From NCBI GenBank assembly GCA_019115485.1, contig DXDM01000059.1, positions 1 to 64,000 on the forward strand: a DNA stretch of 64,000 nucleotides, given 5' to 3'. The translations under genes and the position numbers were made by a program. The notes under the pieces are model-generated. The model ran no database searches, was not told where the DNA came from, and saw nothing but the letters and a program-made list of their open reading frames with translations. Below, piece by piece: positions 19,631 through 29,605 of this stretch (position 1 is its first letter; each line of letters begins with the position of its first letter). The stretch is from Candidatus Barnesiella excrementavium (GTDB lineage Bacteria; Bacteroidota; Bacteroidia; Bacteroidales; Barnesiellaceae).

Positions 19631-21610
19631 TTAGCGGGGTTGGTAGCCTATGTATTTGCCGGTGAGACTGTTGCTCATGAGATATTGAGCCGTTTGCAAT
19701 ATCGAGAAGGAGTAGTTGCGCAGCGACTGGCGGGCGGTTTCGTCGGCAATGTCGCCGCTCTGCTCGACGGCCTGTTTGTGGGCGAGCAGCCACTCCTGGT
19801 TATCCTTGGGTTTGTAGATGTAAAAGAGCGAGTCGTTCACGCAGCCGATGGCATCGTCCGAGGTGAAGACCACCGCAGGCCGTTTCTCCCGCAGCAGGTC
19901 TACACCGAATCCGTTGTTGGTGTAGTCGATGTGGAGCAGTCCCAGCAGCGTGGGGGCGATGTCGGTCTGTCCGCCCAGGTCGTCGATTTGGCGGGGCTCG
20001 ATTGACTTGGGGGCGTAGATAAGCAACGGCACGTGGTTGAAGCTGAGCGGCATGTCGCTGCGGGGAGTCCCCACGATTTTTCCGTGGTCTCCCACGAACA
20101 CGAAGATGGTGTTGTCGAACCACTCCTCCTGTCGGGCCTGTTCGATAAACTCCTGCAACGCGTGGTCGGCAAACTCGACGATGCGCAACTCGTCGGTTTT
20201 GTTGCGGGTCTTGAAATCGGTCGGAACCACATAGGGCGGGTGGTTGCTGACACTCAGCAGAGCGGCAAAGAAGGGCTTGCCTTCGCGGGCCGTTTGGGTA
20301 AGCACCGGCAGGGCATACTGGTAGAGGAAGTCGTCCTGTACGCCGAAACTGTTCACCACCTTCTCCTTGGGATAATCCTCCTGGGCAAAGATGCGGTCGA
20401 ACCCGTTGGTGCGCAGGTAGCCGTTCATGTTGTCATATTGCGACTCGTGGGTCATGAAGAAGAGGGTGCTGTACCCGTTGTCCTGCAAGATGGTGGGCAG
20501 CCCGGCAAAGAAGGGTATGACCGCCCCTTTCATCGAGTTGCGTTTCATCAGGGCCGGGTAGGAGTAGAGCGTCGAGTGAATGGCGTGGTTGGTATGCGTG
20601 CCGGCCGAGAAGAAGCGATTGAAGCAGAGCGATTTCGTGGCAAGGGTGTCGAGGAAGGGGGTCAGCTGCCAGGGGTTCCCGAAGTGTCCCATCAGCTCGG
20701 CCGACATCGACTCCATGAAGACGAGCACCACATTCTGTCGCGTAGGCTCACCCGGGTTCTCCACCCGGCGGGCGATGGGCGAGACGTCGGGAAGCGAGTC
20801 GGTGATGTGCAGCTCCTGGCGCACCCGGGCGATAGCCTCCCGGTCGTCCATGAGGTCGATTTCCCGGTTCTCCGATTTCGAGGCCTCCAACCAGCTGCGC
20901 AGCAGGTTGAACGAAGGACTCACTCCCAACTGGTTCAGAAACGTGTTGTTGCAGTAGTAGGCCGCACTCACCTTGATGGGGTTGTAGCCCACCCGTCCCC
21001 GTATGCCGAAGAGGCAGCCGCCAATCAGGACGATTGAAGCCAGCAGGGTGAGCACCTCGTTGCGCCAGTGGAATTTCTCGGCCGCTATTCGTTGCAGGTC
21101 GCGGCTGGTGCGTTTGCGCAACAGGCGGGCCAGGTAGACGAAGAGTACCGATAGCCCCACGAACAAGATGAAGGCCACGATGTAGGAGAACTCGCCAAAC
21201 ATGAGCCCCAGAGTCGTGCCCGCGTAGCCGAACCAGTTGAAAATCGAGGCGTTGATGTGTTTAAAGAAGTAGGCAAAGTAGGGTATGTCGGAGGCCGAGA
21301 TGGCAAAGGCCAGCACATAAAAGAGGGAGAAGTAGATATTGATCACCCGGAACAGGCCTCGGCCGTAATACCCCATCAGGGCACATACCGAGACTACCGT
21401 GAGGGGCAGAATCATGATGTAGCAGGCTACCACGTTGTCGAGCCAAAGCCCCCGGACGAAGGCTTCGGCCCGGGTGAGGAACGACAGATTTTCTCCTGCC
21501 AGATAGTCGTAACCTTGCAGGAAGAGAATCCAGCGGAATGCCGCAAAAAAGAGAAGCCCCATCAGATGTATCGATACCAGATAACGCAGGGCATATAAAT
21601 ATCGTTTCAT
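19631..21610 (-). CDS. LTA-synthase-like membrane sulfatase/phosphotransferase
   Basis: The 659-residue protein has about five N-terminal membrane segments (residues 10-32, 62-80, 88-108, 140-162, 188-205). An external sulfatase-superfamily domain follows from about 290. The metal and nucleophile sites look intact: NVVLVFMES (Glu300), FFSAGTHTNHAIHSTLYS (nucleophile Thr near 338-340), LSVSNHPPY and FVFVGDHGK. Relatives transfer phosphoglycerol or phosphoethanolamine groups to envelope glycans. Because Gram-negative Bacteroidales lack lipoteichoic acid, the acceptor here is probably a lipid- or glycan-linked envelope molecule, which is inference. The downstream genes form the ABC importer. Confidence 0.88.
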   Translation of the reverse strand: MKRYLYALRYLVSIHLMGLLFFAAFRWILFLQGYDYLAGENLSFLTRAEAFVRGLWLDNVVACYIMILPLTVVSVCALMGYYGRGLFRVINIYFSLFYVLAFAISASDIPYFAYFFKHINASIFNWFGYAGTTLGLMFGEFSYIVAFILFVGLSVLFVYLARLLRKRTSRDLQRIAAEKFHWRNEVLTLLASIVLIGGCLFGIRGRVGYNPIKVSAAYYCNNTFLNQLGVSPSFNLLRSWLEASKSENREIDLMDDREAIARVRQELHITDSLPDVSPIARRVENPGEPTRQNVVLVFMESMSAELMGHFGNPWQLTPFLDTLATKSLCFNRFFSAGTHTNHAIHSTLYSYPALMKRNSMKGAVIPFFAGLPTILQDNGYSTLFFMTHESQYDNMNGYLRTNGFDRIFAQEDYPKEKVVNSFGVQDDFLYQYALPVLTQTAREGKPFFAALLSVSNHPPYVVPTDFKTRNKTDELRIVEFADHALQEFIEQARQEEWFDNTIFVFVGDHGKIVGTPRSDMPLSFNHVPLLIYAPKSIEPRQIDDLGGQTDIAPTLLGLLHIDYTNNGFGVDLLREKRPAVVFTSDDAIGCVNDSLFYIYKPKDNQEWLLAHKQAVEQSGDIADETARQSLRNYSFSILQTAQYLMSNSLTGKYIGYQPR

Positions 21611-21633
21611 CGGTTGTGTATGGTTAAACGGTC

Positions 21634-21641
21634 CAAAGATA
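21634..21641 (-). promoter_or_regulatory. -7 box of the LTA-synthase-like/ABC importer gene series
   Basis: The minus strand reads TATCTTTG (TAnnTTTG) 24 nt before the start at 21610. No -33 match is evident. Confidence 0.5.
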
Positions 21642-21688
21642 GTGAACTCTCTTCATTCTTCCCACTCGTGGAGGCGAATAAGGCGCCG

Positions 21689-22399
21689 TTATCGGGCTGT
21701 GATGTGGAAACAGCCCTGGCGTATTTCGTATTTCACGTAACACTTGTGTTGCTTGCGCAGGTCGTAGAGTACCTCGCCCAACAGCAGGCGCAGGCGGTCG
21801 GAGGGGACGAAGCAGGTCGAGTCGGTCACGTTGTAGCGGTTGTAGGCAATGTCGAAGGTGGTGCCGTAGCGGTGGGCCGAGTTTTCGCTGGCGTTGGTGT
21901 TGCGGCGGCGCAGCGAGCGTATCGACTCGTCGGAACGCAGGGCACTGGTGAGAATGATTTGTCGACCGCCGGTACCCCGGCTCGCCAGGGAGTCGTTGAA
22001 ATTCTTCCCGATGGTCATGAGCAGCCACTTGGTGCGGGGTGTAAGGTAGGGAATGGAGTGGGTGAGCTTGTCGACGGTGTAGTATTCGCAACTGTCGATT
22101 TTGGCCAGTTTCCAGAAACCCATCTGGCGGGCCTCGTCGAGCGATTCGAGCGGAGCGATACCGTTTTTGCGGGCGATGGCCAGGTGCCTGTCGTTCAGGT
22201 CGTTGAATAGTTTCCGAAAGCTGGTGTACTGTATGGGGCTTTTCCGCCAGCCGGTGGTGCGGGGCTGGGTCGGCCGTTTCATCTCGAAGGTATCGATGAG
22301 GGTACTCTCGGGGTAGTCGGGCTCGACCTGCTTGCCTTTGCAGCCGGCGATGAGTAGGGTGGCGAAGATAAAGACGAGGGGGAGTAGGGTGTGACGCAT
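21689..22399 (-). CDS. DUF5715-type lipoprotein with M15-peptidase-like zinc motif
   Basis: The 236-residue lipoprotein (LLIAGC, Cys20) belongs with the DUF5715 proteins of Bacteroidales. Residues 174-183, SAHRYGTTFD, match the SxHxxGxxxD zinc-site motif of M15 D-alanyl-D-alanine carboxypeptidases. A final CFHIT (His232) is placed as the third ligand, following YEIRQG. The segment IILTSALRSDESIRSLRRRN also parallels the TSGYRS..-N/Q stretch of that clan. It is therefore probably a peptidoglycan-acting hydrolase anchored in the outer membrane, inferred from motif only. The exported nitroreductase gene lies 22 nt upstream. Confidence 0.75.
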   Translation of the reverse strand: MRHTLLPLVFIFATLLIAGCKGKQVEPDYPESTLIDTFEMKRPTQPRTTGWRKSPIQYTSFRKLFNDLNDRHLAIARKNGIAPLESLDEARQMGFWKLAKIDSCEYYTVDKLTHSIPYLTPRTKWLLMTIGKNFNDSLASRGTGGRQIILTSALRSDESIRSLRRRNTNASENSAHRYGTTFDIAYNRYNVTDSTCFVPSDRLRLLLGEVLYDLRKQHKCYVKYEIRQGCFHITAR

Positions 22400-22421
22400 G
22401 GGTGAGAGGCTTTTCCGGGGG

Positions 22422-23033
22422 TTATTGAGCCGGATAGCCGACCGTCTGTGTCAATATCGCTTTTTGTCGTTCGTTCAGTTTCAAGACCTGGGCCAGTTCG
22501 GTGGCATCGAACGAGCCGCGCACTACGCTGCCCAGTCCGGCCGAGGCGCAGTAGAGGTAGATATTCTGGACGATGCAGCCGCAGTCGACAAACATCATGT
22601 CGTTGCCTGGCGCCTTGTCGAGGTCGGCCACGAATACGATGTTGAGCGGAGCCGTCTGGGCAAAAGGCTGCTTGCCCGCACTGTGTCGGAAGTCGCCGGC
22701 GGCCACCTGGTTCAGTACGTTTTGACGGGCGTCATAGCGGTATACCCCTTGGGCGGTGATGGCATAGAGCGAAATCTCCTGCCGGTTGAGAGCCGAGGGG
22801 GCCGTGCGCTTGTCCTCGCGGTTGTAGCCCCAGGCGGCCCACAGCAGGTTGGAGAGCGTTTGCGGTTCGATGGCCCTGTCGGTGTCGAACTGGCGGGTCG
22901 ATGCCCGTTGGGCGAGAGTCTGCATGAGCGGTAGTCCGCCCTCTTTCTGTGGGGTGGGTAGCTCAATCTGTTGAGCCGAGGCCAAGAGCGACCCCCCTAT
23001 GAAGAGCGAAAGGAATAAACCTTTGATTTTCAT
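22422..23033 (-). CDS. Exported SagB/ThcOx-type nitroreductase-family protein
   Basis: The 203-residue protein has an N-terminal signal peptide (MKIKGLFLSLFIGGSLLASAQ), unusual for a flavin enzyme. The rest is a compact nitroreductase fold of the SagB/thiazoline-oxidase type. Visible parts are QRASTRQFDTDRAIEPQTLSNLLWAAWGYN, RTAPSALNRQEISLYAITAQGVYRYD, FVDCGCIVQNIYLYCASAGLGSVVRG and a closing LTQTVGYP. FMN binding is expected from the family (S/R-x-R-x-F motif). The start at 23033 gives a clean signal peptide and lies 25 nt from a -7 box. The substrate is unknown. Confidence 0.82.
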   Translation of the reverse strand: MKIKGLFLSLFIGGSLLASAQQIELPTPQKEGGLPLMQTLAQRASTRQFDTDRAIEPQTLSNLLWAAWGYNREDKRTAPSALNRQEISLYAITAQGVYRYDARQNVLNQVAAGDFRHSAGKQPFAQTAPLNIVFVADLDKAPGNDMMFVDCGCIVQNIYLYCASAGLGSVVRGSFDATELAQVLKLNERQKAILTQTVGYPAQ

Positions 23034-23058
23034 GTTACTTGGTTTTGAGTGTGACAAG

Positions 23059-23066
23059 CAAAGATA
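23059..23066 (-). promoter_or_regulatory. -7 box of the exported nitroreductase gene
   Basis: The minus strand reads TATCTTTG (TAnnTTTG), 25 nt upstream of the start codon at 23033, in the divergent gap with lnb. Confidence 0.5.
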
Positions 23067-23190
23067 GCGATTTATTCGGTAAGGCACGCCAATAAAAATG
23101 TAAAAATTATCAAAGTCAAAGAAAATAAAAGAGTTACCACAAGGGGGAATCGGGGCGAAAGTTGTACCTTTACCCCACATTTTCCTGACG

Positions 23191-24420
23191 ATGAAAACGA
23201 GTGCGTTTATGAAGATACGACTATTCGTGGCAGCGATAGTGGCCGCTTGTTGGGTGGGCGTGAGTGCCCAGGTGCCCGGGCGGGATTCGTTGCAGGTGAG
23301 TTTGCTGACCTGCGGTCCCGGCACAGAGGTGTATGAACTGTTCGGCCATTCGGCTCTGCGGGTCAGACAGCCGGGGCCCGACGGCTTTGATTACGTATTC
23401 AACTACGGCATGTTCGATTTCAACGCTCCGGCTTTTGTGTGGCGCTTCACCAAGGGTGAAACCGACTATTGTCTGGGGGTGAACGACTTCCGCGATTTTC
23501 TGTTCAACTACGTCATGCGCGAGTCGAGGGTCGACGAGCAGGTGCTCAACCTCACGCCCGAGCAGAGCGGGGCCTTGTTCGATGCCCTGTTGGAGAATGC
23601 CCGGCCCGAGAATCGGGTCTATCGTTATAACTTTCTGTTCGACAACTGTGCCACCCGTCCCCGCAACATGGTCGAGGCGACCCTCGACAACCGGGTGCGG
23701 TATCGTGAGCCCGAGGGGGTGTTGCCTACCTTCCGCGAGGAGATTGACCGCTATGCCGAGCGTTGCCCGTGGCTTATCTTCGGGATAGACCTGGCGCTGG
23801 GTAGCGGGCTGGACCGCCCCATGACCTACCGGGAGCAGATGTTCGGTCCCGAGGTGTTGAAAGAGGCCTTTGCCCGGGCCGAGATACAGCTCTCGCCCGA
23901 CTCGGCCGCCGTGCCGCTGGTGAGCCGCACCGAGGTACTCTACGACCCCGAGACTCCGGCCCTGCCCGGCATCACCCCGTTTTACCTCACCCCCCTCTTC
24001 TTCGCCTGGCTGTTGCTGGCGGTGGTTGCCGGTGTTTCGGTCTACGACATCAGGCGGGGCCGTTGCTCCCGGGTGTTCGACACGGTGCTGTTCACCCTCT
24101 ACGGATTGGGCGGTGTGATTATCTTCTTTTTGGTGTTTGTCTCGGTACACCCGGCCACCTCACCCAACTACTCGGCCTTCTGGTTGCACCCCCTGTGGCT
24201 GCTGGTGGCTCTTTTTATTTGGTTTAAATCTCTTAAAAAAATCGTCAGATACTATCATTTTGCTAACTTTGCGGGGCTGTTGATTTTCCTGTTGCTCTGG
24301 CACTGGATTCCACAGCAGTTCAACGCGGCATTCATTCCGCTGGTGCTGGTGTTGATTTTGCGCTCGTTTACCGCCTTGTGGGTGGGGCGCAGAGAGAAAA
24401 GCGGGACTGAACAGGTATGA
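23191..24420 (+). CDS. lnb: Lipoprotein N-acyltransferase, Lnb type (DUF4105 plus five membrane helices)
   Basis: The 409-residue protein has a signal peptide, a periplasmic DUF4105 domain (about 30-255), then five membrane segments (about 262-285, 298-319, 330-346, 358-375, 378-395). This is the layout of Bacteroides Lnb, which adds the third acyl chain to lipoproteins in species without classical Lnt. The papain-like catalytic pair is visible as His53 in LFGHSALRV and Cys153 in LFDNCATRPRNM. Two starts are possible (23191 or 23209); both leave a signal peptide. A weak -7-like TACCTTTA lies at 23165-23172. The next gene overlaps by four bases (ATGA). Confidence 0.85.
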   Translation: MKTSAFMKIRLFVAAIVAACWVGVSAQVPGRDSLQVSLLTCGPGTEVYELFGHSALRVRQPGPDGFDYVFNYGMFDFNAPAFVWRFTKGETDYCLGVNDFRDFLFNYVMRESRVDEQVLNLTPEQSGALFDALLENARPENRVYRYNFLFDNCATRPRNMVEATLDNRVRYREPEGVLPTFREEIDRYAERCPWLIFGIDLALGSGLDRPMTYREQMFGPEVLKEAFARAEIQLSPDSAAVPLVSRTEVLYDPETPALPGITPFYLTPLFFAWLLLAVVAGVSVYDIRRGRCSRVFDTVLFTLYGLGGVIIFFLVFVSVHPATSPNYSAFWLHPLWLLVALFIWFKSLKKIVRYYHFANFAGLLIFLLLWHWIPQQFNAAFIPLVLVLILRSFTALWVGRREKSGTEQV

Positions 24421-26000
24421 AAAATAAGGTATTAGCAACACTCCTCTTTTCGCTGCTGGTTGTACCCCTGGTGCAGTCGGCCGACCATGCCCCCCGTCTG
24501 GTGGTGGGGATTACGGTCGACCAGTTGCGCACCGACTATCTGGTCGCCTTGCAGAACCTCTTCGGCGAGAAGGGTTTCAAACGGCTCATGGCACAGGGGG
24601 TGGTTTGCGAAAATTTGGTTTACGATTATCCCAATGTCGACAAGGCCTCGGCCACGGCGACACTCTATACGGGCACGATGCCCTTTTTTCACGGCATTCC
24701 TTCGGAACGGTTTTTCAACACCACTTTCCAGCGCGAGGAGCTCATCTTGAACGACCCTTCCAAAATCGGGAACTACACGCAGGAGACCTTCTCGCCCGAG
24801 CGAATCAAGACCTCGACCATCAGCGACGAAGTGAAGATTGTGAGCGGTGGTCTGGGGCGTGTGTATGCCGTGGCTCCCGATGCCCAGCAGTCGATTATCA
24901 GCGCGGGGCACGCCGGCAACTGTGCCTTCTGGATTAACGACCGCAACGGCAAATGGGCTACGACCACCTACTACCGTGACGTGCCGGCCTATGTCGAGCA
25001 GTTCAACTATGTGCGCTCGCTGTCGGTACGGGTCGATACGCTGGCCTGGACACCGGTCTATACCCCCGACCTCTACACGGCCATTCCCTATCTGACCAAC
25101 GATTTTTCATTCAAGCATACCTTTTCGCACGACAACCGCGACCGTTTTACGCAGTTCAAGACAACCGCACTGGTCAACCAGGAGGTGACCGATGTGGCGG
25201 TCGAGTTCCTCGACAAGGGGCTGCTGGGTCGCCGGGGTGTCCTCGACATGCTCAACGTGGGCTATACGGCCGGGGTCTATCTTGACAAGACCGTGCAGGA
25301 GTATGGCTTGGAGTTGCAGGACGCCTATGTGCGCCTCGACCGCGATATTGCCCGTCTGCTCGACGCCATAGACAAGCAGGTGGGGCTGGACCACACGGTG
25401 GTATTCCTGGCCTCGACCGGCTATTTCAAGGGCGAAGCCAAGGAGTCGCCTATCTACAACATACCCTCGGGCGAGTTTTATCCGCGTCGTGCCGTGGCCT
25501 TGCTGAACGTCTATCTGATGGCGCTCTACGGACAGGGCGACTGGGTGACGGGATACCAGAACCGACAAATATTTCTGAATCGCAAACTCATCAAGGAGCG
25601 CGACCTCGATGCCGACGAGATGCGCAACAAGGCTGCCTCGTTCCTTATCCAGATGGCCGGTGTGCAGGACGTCTACACCTCGCAACGGCTCTTGCTGAGT
25701 CATGGGACCGACCGGCTGTCCGCCATGCGCAACGGCTATTGCCCCAAGCTCTCGGGCGACCTCGTGCTCGACCTTTGTCCCGGCTGGGAGGTCGTTTATG
25801 AAGACAACAACGACACTCGCGAGTATGTGCGTGTCAACGCCATTCCGACCCCCTGTTTTATCCTGGCTCCCGACGTGAAGCCGGTGCACATCACCACACC
25901 CGTGCGGGCCACGGCCATCGCACCCACCGTTTCGCGCCTGTTGCGCATTCGTTCGCCCAACGGTTCTTCCGAATCTCCGCTCTCCGAAATAGAATACTAA
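24417..26000 (+). CDS. Alkaline-phosphatase-superfamily exported protein lacking the usual metal ligands (probable pseudoenzyme)
   Basis: The 527-residue protein has a signal peptide and the overall PafA-type phosphatase fold: VVGITVDQLRTDYL (Asp35), LYTGTMPFFHGI at 83-94, and DAYVRLDRDIARLLDAIDKQVG at 302-323. Key catalytic positions appear lost. The nucleophile segment usually reading TGPGHAS is replaced by VDKASAT. The DYxGH metal motif is replaced by GYTAGVY near 282-288. The ADHG motif is replaced by ASTGYF at 332-337. It overlaps the lnb stop by four bases and precedes secA, so it is probably co-translated with Lnb. A structural or adaptor role is more likely than phosphatase activity. 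Confidence 0.8.
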   Translation: MKNKVLATLLFSLLVVPLVQSADHAPRLVVGITVDQLRTDYLVALQNLFGEKGFKRLMAQGVVCENLVYDYPNVDKASATATLYTGTMPFFHGIPSERFFNTTFQREELILNDPSKIGNYTQETFSPERIKTSTISDEVKIVSGGLGRVYAVAPDAQQSIISAGHAGNCAFWINDRNGKWATTTYYRDVPAYVEQFNYVRSLSVRVDTLAWTPVYTPDLYTAIPYLTNDFSFKHTFSHDNRDRFTQFKTTALVNQEVTDVAVEFLDKGLLGRRGVLDMLNVGYTAGVYLDKTVQEYGLELQDAYVRLDRDIARLLDAIDKQVGLDHTVVFLASTGYFKGEAKESPIYNIPSGEFYPRRAVALLNVYLMALYGQGDWVTGYQNRQIFLNRKLIKERDLDADEMRNKAASFLIQMAGVQDVYTSQRLLLSHGTDRLSAMRNGYCPKLSGDLVLDLCPGWEVVYEDNNDTREYVRVNAIPTPCFILAPDVKPVHITTPVRATAIAPTVSRLLRIRSPNGSSESPLSEIEY

Positions 26001-26010
26001 TTGGTTCCTT

Positions 26011-26043
26011 TTTGCGGAGTTAGCAAAATTTGCATTATTTTTG
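26011..26043 (+). promoter_or_regulatory. secA promoter
   Basis: TTTG at 26011-26014 and TATTTTTG at 26036-26043 are separated by 21 nt, a full match to the Bacteroidota promoter. The predicted leader is about 60 nt. Confidence 0.75.
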
Positions 26044-26108
26044 CAGGGGTAGAAATATCCCCCTCAGGGAGGAGGAACTCTTATTAACGAATAAAATAGA
26101 CACTTTAT

Positions 26109-29100
26109 ATGGGATTTAACGATTTATTGAAAAAGATGTTCGGCAACAAGTCGCAGCGCGACTTGAAAGAGATTGAGCCCTATATCCAGAAGATAAAGGC
26201 CATATCGCCCGAACTCGAAACGCTGACAAACGATGAATTGCGTCATCGTGTCGATGTAGTCAAGCAACACATTCAGGATACGGTCGCACCCGACCGTCAA
26301 CGCGTGGCCGAGCTTAAAGAGCATGTCGAGACGCTCGACTATGACAAACGCGAATCGACCTGGGAAGAGATTGACAAAATCGAAAAGGAGATTCTGAAAA
26401 AGATTGAAAAGGTACTCGACGAGTCGCTTCCCGAGGTTTTTGCCATCGTGAAGGAGACCGCCCGCCGGTTCTGCAACAATGCGACCATCGAGGTGACGGC
26501 CAACGACTTTGACCGTAGCCTGGCCGTGGACCACGATTTCGTCCACATCGAGGGCGATAAAGCCATCTATGTGAACCACTGGATGGCCGGTGGTAACGAA
26601 GTGGTGTGGGACATGGTACACTACGACGTGCAGCTGATTGGTGGCGTGGTGCTGCATAAGGGAAAAATTGCCGAGATGGCTACCGGTGAAGGTAAGACGC
26701 TGGTGGCTACGCTGCCGGTATTCCTCAACGCCCTTTCGGGCAACGGCGTGCATGTGGTGACGGTCAACGACTACCTGTCGAAACGTGACTCGGAGTGGAT
26801 GGGGCCGCTCTACATGTTCCACGGCCTGTCGGTCGACTGCATCGACAAGCACGAACCCAACTCCGAGGCCCGTCGCAATGCCTACAATGCCGATATTACC
26901 TTCGGAACCAACAACGAGTTCGGTTTCGACTACCTGCGTGACAACATGGCCAGTTCGCCGCTCGACCTGGTACAGCGCATGCACAACTACGCTATTGTCG
27001 ACGAGGTCGACTCGGTGTTGATCGACGATGCCCGTACCCCGCTGATTATTTCGGGTCCCACCCCCAAGGGCGACGACCAGATGTTCGAACAGTTCCAACC
27101 CAAGGTCGAGGAGCTGGTCAAGATGCAGCGTACCTTGATTACGAAGCTGCTGGCCGAGGCCAAGTCCAAGATTGCTTCGGACGACAAGAAGACGCGCGAA
27201 GAGGGTGCCGTGCTGCTCTACCGCTGTTTCAAGGGTCTGCCCAAGAACGGAGCCCTCATCAAATATCTGAGCGAGCCGGGTATCAAACCTCTGATGCTCG
27301 AGACCGAGGCCATCTATATGGCCGACAACAACCGTCGTATGCCCGAGATTACCGATGACCTCTATTTCGTCATCGACGAGAAAAATAACAGCATCGACTT
27401 GACCGATAAGGGTATCGATGTCATGACCGGCAAATCGGACGACCCCAACTTCTTCGTGTTGCCCAACATCAGCGAAGAGCTTTCCGACCTTGAAAACCTG
27501 GGGCTCTCGCCTGAGGAGAAGCAGAACCGCAAGGACGAACTGCTGCAAAATTATGCCATCAAGGCCGAGCGGGTTCACACCGTCAACCAGTTGTTGAAGG
27601 CCTATACCCTCTTCGAACTCAACGACCAGTATGTGGTTATCGACAACAAGGTGAAAATCGTCGACGAGCAGACCGGCCGTATCATGGAGGGCCGCCGCTA
27701 TTCCGACGGTCTGCACCAGGCCATCGAAGCCAAGGAGCACGTGAAGGTCGAAGCCGCTACGCAGACCTTCGCCACCATCACCTTGCAGAACTACTTCCGC
27801 ATGTATCACAAGCTGGCCGGTATGACCGGTACCGCCGAGACCGAAGCCGGTGAGTTCTGGGACATCTATAAACTCGATGTGGTGACTATCCCTACCAACA
27901 AGCCGGTAGCCCGTATCGATATGGAGGACCGCGTCTACAAGACCAAGCGGGCCAAGTACAACGCCGTTATCGAAGAGATTGTGAAGATGGTCGAGGCCGG
28001 ACGTCCCGTGCTCGTGGGTACCACCTCGGTCGAAATATCGGAGCTGTTGAGCCGTATGCTCACCCTGCGTAAAATCAAACACAACGTGTTGAACGCCAAG
28101 TTGCACCAGCGCGAGGCCGAAATCGTGGCCCAGGCCGGACAGACGGGAACCGTGACCATCGCCACCAACATGGCCGGTCGTGGTACCGATATCAAGCTGT
28201 CGCCGGCCGTACGTGCCGCCGGCGGTTTGGCCATCATCGGCACCGAGCGCCACGAGTCCCGACGGGTCGACCGTCAGTTGCGTGGTCGTGCCGGACGTCA
28301 GGGCGACCCGGGTTCTTCGGTATTCTTCGTCTCGTTCGAGGATACGGTGATGCGTCTGTTTGCCACCGACCGCGTGGTGAAGATGCTCGACCGTCTGGGA
28401 CTCAAAGAGGACGAGATGATTGAACACCGCATGGTATCCAAGTCGATTGAGAATGCACAGCGTCGTGTCGAAGAGAACAACTATGGTATCCGTAAACGTC
28501 TGCTTGAATACGACGACGTGATGAACGCCCAGCGGAATGTCATCTACACCAAGCGTCACCACGCCTTGATGGGCGAGCGCATCGGCATCGACATCATGAA
28601 CATGTTCTACGACACCATCGAGTCGCTGGTCGAAGCCTATAACGGCAGCAACGACTACGAACCCCTGTCGATGGAGATGTTCAAGATTTTTGCCGTCGAG
28701 ATGCCCTTCAACGAAGAACAATTCCGCTCGATGCGAAAGAACGAGATTATCGACAGCCTCTACGATACGGTAGTAGCCACCTTCAAGCGCAAGGGCGAAC
28801 GCATGGCCGAGATTGCCAACATGAACATCAAACCCTTTGTTGAGCAACGGGGCCTGTCGACCGGTATGATACGGGTACCCATTACCGACGGCAAACGGGT
28901 GTTCGGCATCGCCTGCGACCTGAACGAGGCCTACAAGAGCGAATCGCAGTCGGTCGTTAAGCAGTTCCAGAAAGCCGTGCTGCTCATGACCATCGACGAG
29001 GCCTGGAAAGAGCACCTGCGCGAACTCGACCAGTTGCGCCAGTCGGTACAGAATGCCAGCTACGAGCAGAAAGACCCGCTGTTGATTTACAAGCTCGAAT

Positions 29101-29414
29101 CGTTCAACCTCTTCAAGGAGATGGTCGAGACGATGAACCGCAAGGCCATTGCCATTCTCATGCGGGGTCAGATATACATTCAGGCACCGCAAGACGTGCA
29201 CGAGGCAGCTCCCGAGCGTCGGGAAGATTACAGCAAGTACCGCACGCAAAAGGACGAGTATCCCGGACAGTCGGCACAGGCAGCCGCCGCAGCGGCACCC
29301 CAGCGACCCCGGGTTACCGAGCCCATCAAGGTAGCACCCCGCGTAGGCCGCAACGACCCCTGCCCTTGCGGTAGCGGCAAGAAATACAAAAACTGTCACG
29401 GGAGAGGCCTTTAA
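26109..29414 (+). CDS. secA: Preprotein translocase ATPase SecA
   Basis: SecA drives preproteins through SecYEG. The 1101 residues are longer than the roughly 900 of E. coli but normal for Bacteroidota SecA. Hallmarks are Walker [16 protein letters not shown] (193-197), [36 protein letters not shown], the [20 protein letters not shown] box, and [26 protein letters not shown]. Motif VI follows as GRGTDIKL, then [21 protein letters not shown]. The extra length includes a charged insertion around 335-480. The C-terminus has the zinc-binding SEC-C tail (Cys1085, Cys1087, Cys1096, His1097), used for SecB or ribosome contacts. Confidence 0.99.
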   Translation: MGFNDLLKKMFGNKSQRDLKEIEPYIQKIKAISPELETLTNDELRHRVDVVKQHIQDTVAPDRQRVAELKEHVETLDYDKRESTWEEIDKIEKEILKKIEKVLDESLPEVFAIVKETARRFCNNATIEVTANDFDRSLAVDHDFVHIEGDKAIYVNHWMAGGNEVVWDMVHYDVQLIGGVVLHKGKIAEMATGEGKTLVATLPVFLNALSGNGVHVVTVNDYLSKRDSEWMGPLYMFHGLSVDCIDKHEPNSEARRNAYNADITFGTNNEFGFDYLRDNMASSPLDLVQRMHNYAIVDEVDSVLIDDARTPLIISGPTPKGDDQMFEQFQPKVEELVKMQRTLITKLLAEAKSKIASDDKKTREEGAVLLYRCFKGLPKNGALIKYLSEPGIKPLMLETEAIYMADNNRRMPEITDDLYFVIDEKNNSIDLTDKGIDVMTGKSDDPNFFVLPNISEELSDLENLGLSPEEKQNRKDELLQNYAIKAERVHTVNQLLKAYTLFELNDQYVVIDNKVKIVDEQTGRIMEGRRYSDGLHQAIEAKEHVKVEAATQTFATITLQNYFRMYHKLAGMTGTAETEAGEFWDIYKLDVVTIPTNKPVARIDMEDRVYKTKRAKYNAVIEEIVKMVEAGRPVLVGTTSVEISELLSRMLTLRKIKHNVLNAKLHQREAEIVAQAGQTGTVTIATNMAGRGTDIKLSPAVRAAGGLAIIGTERHESRRVDRQLRGRAGRQGDPGSSVFFVSFEDTVMRLFATDRVVKMLDRLGLKEDEMIEHRMVSKSIENAQRRVEENNYGIRKRLLEYDDVMNAQRNVIYTKRHHALMGERIGIDIMNMFYDTIESLVEAYNGSNDYEPLSMEMFKIFAVEMPFNEEQFRSMRKNEIIDSLYDTVVATFKRKGERMAEIANMNIKPFVEQRGLSTGMIRVPITDGKRVFGIACDLNEAYKSESQSVVKQFQKAVLLMTIDEAWKEHLRELDQLRQSVQNASYEQKDPLLIYKLESFNLFKEMVETMNRKAIAILMRGQIYIQAPQDVHEAAPERREDYSKYRTQKDEYPGQSAQAAAAAAPQRPRVTEPIKVAPRVGRNDPCPCGSGKKYKNCHGRGL

Positions 29415-29435
29415 TCTCCCATTTGCCATACCCCG

Positions 29436-29476
29436 CAACCGGCGGTTCCCTTACGGGAGCCGCCGGTTGTATTTTT
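29436..29476 (+). terminator. secA intrinsic terminator
   Basis: A 15-bp stem with one G-U pair (29436-29450 with 29455-29469), a 4-nt loop and a following T-run form a strong terminator. It starts 22 nt after the secA stop. Confidence 0.9.
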
Positions 29477-29605
29477 AAGGGGAGGGGAAGAGCGTCTATT
29501 TGTGCCCGTTTTCGCGGAAAGGGAGTAAAAGGAATTCTTCTTCTGAGTCTCGAACCGATTTTTGCAGGGGCATTTGGAATAAAGGATAAAGGAGACGCAT
29601 CAGTC

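Noticed and set aside
26124-29438. A 1104-codon open frame on the minus strand opposite secA
   Set aside because: It mirrors secA codon structure with no recognisable domain and no start region of its own. It is an artefact of GC-rich codon usage on the opposite strand.
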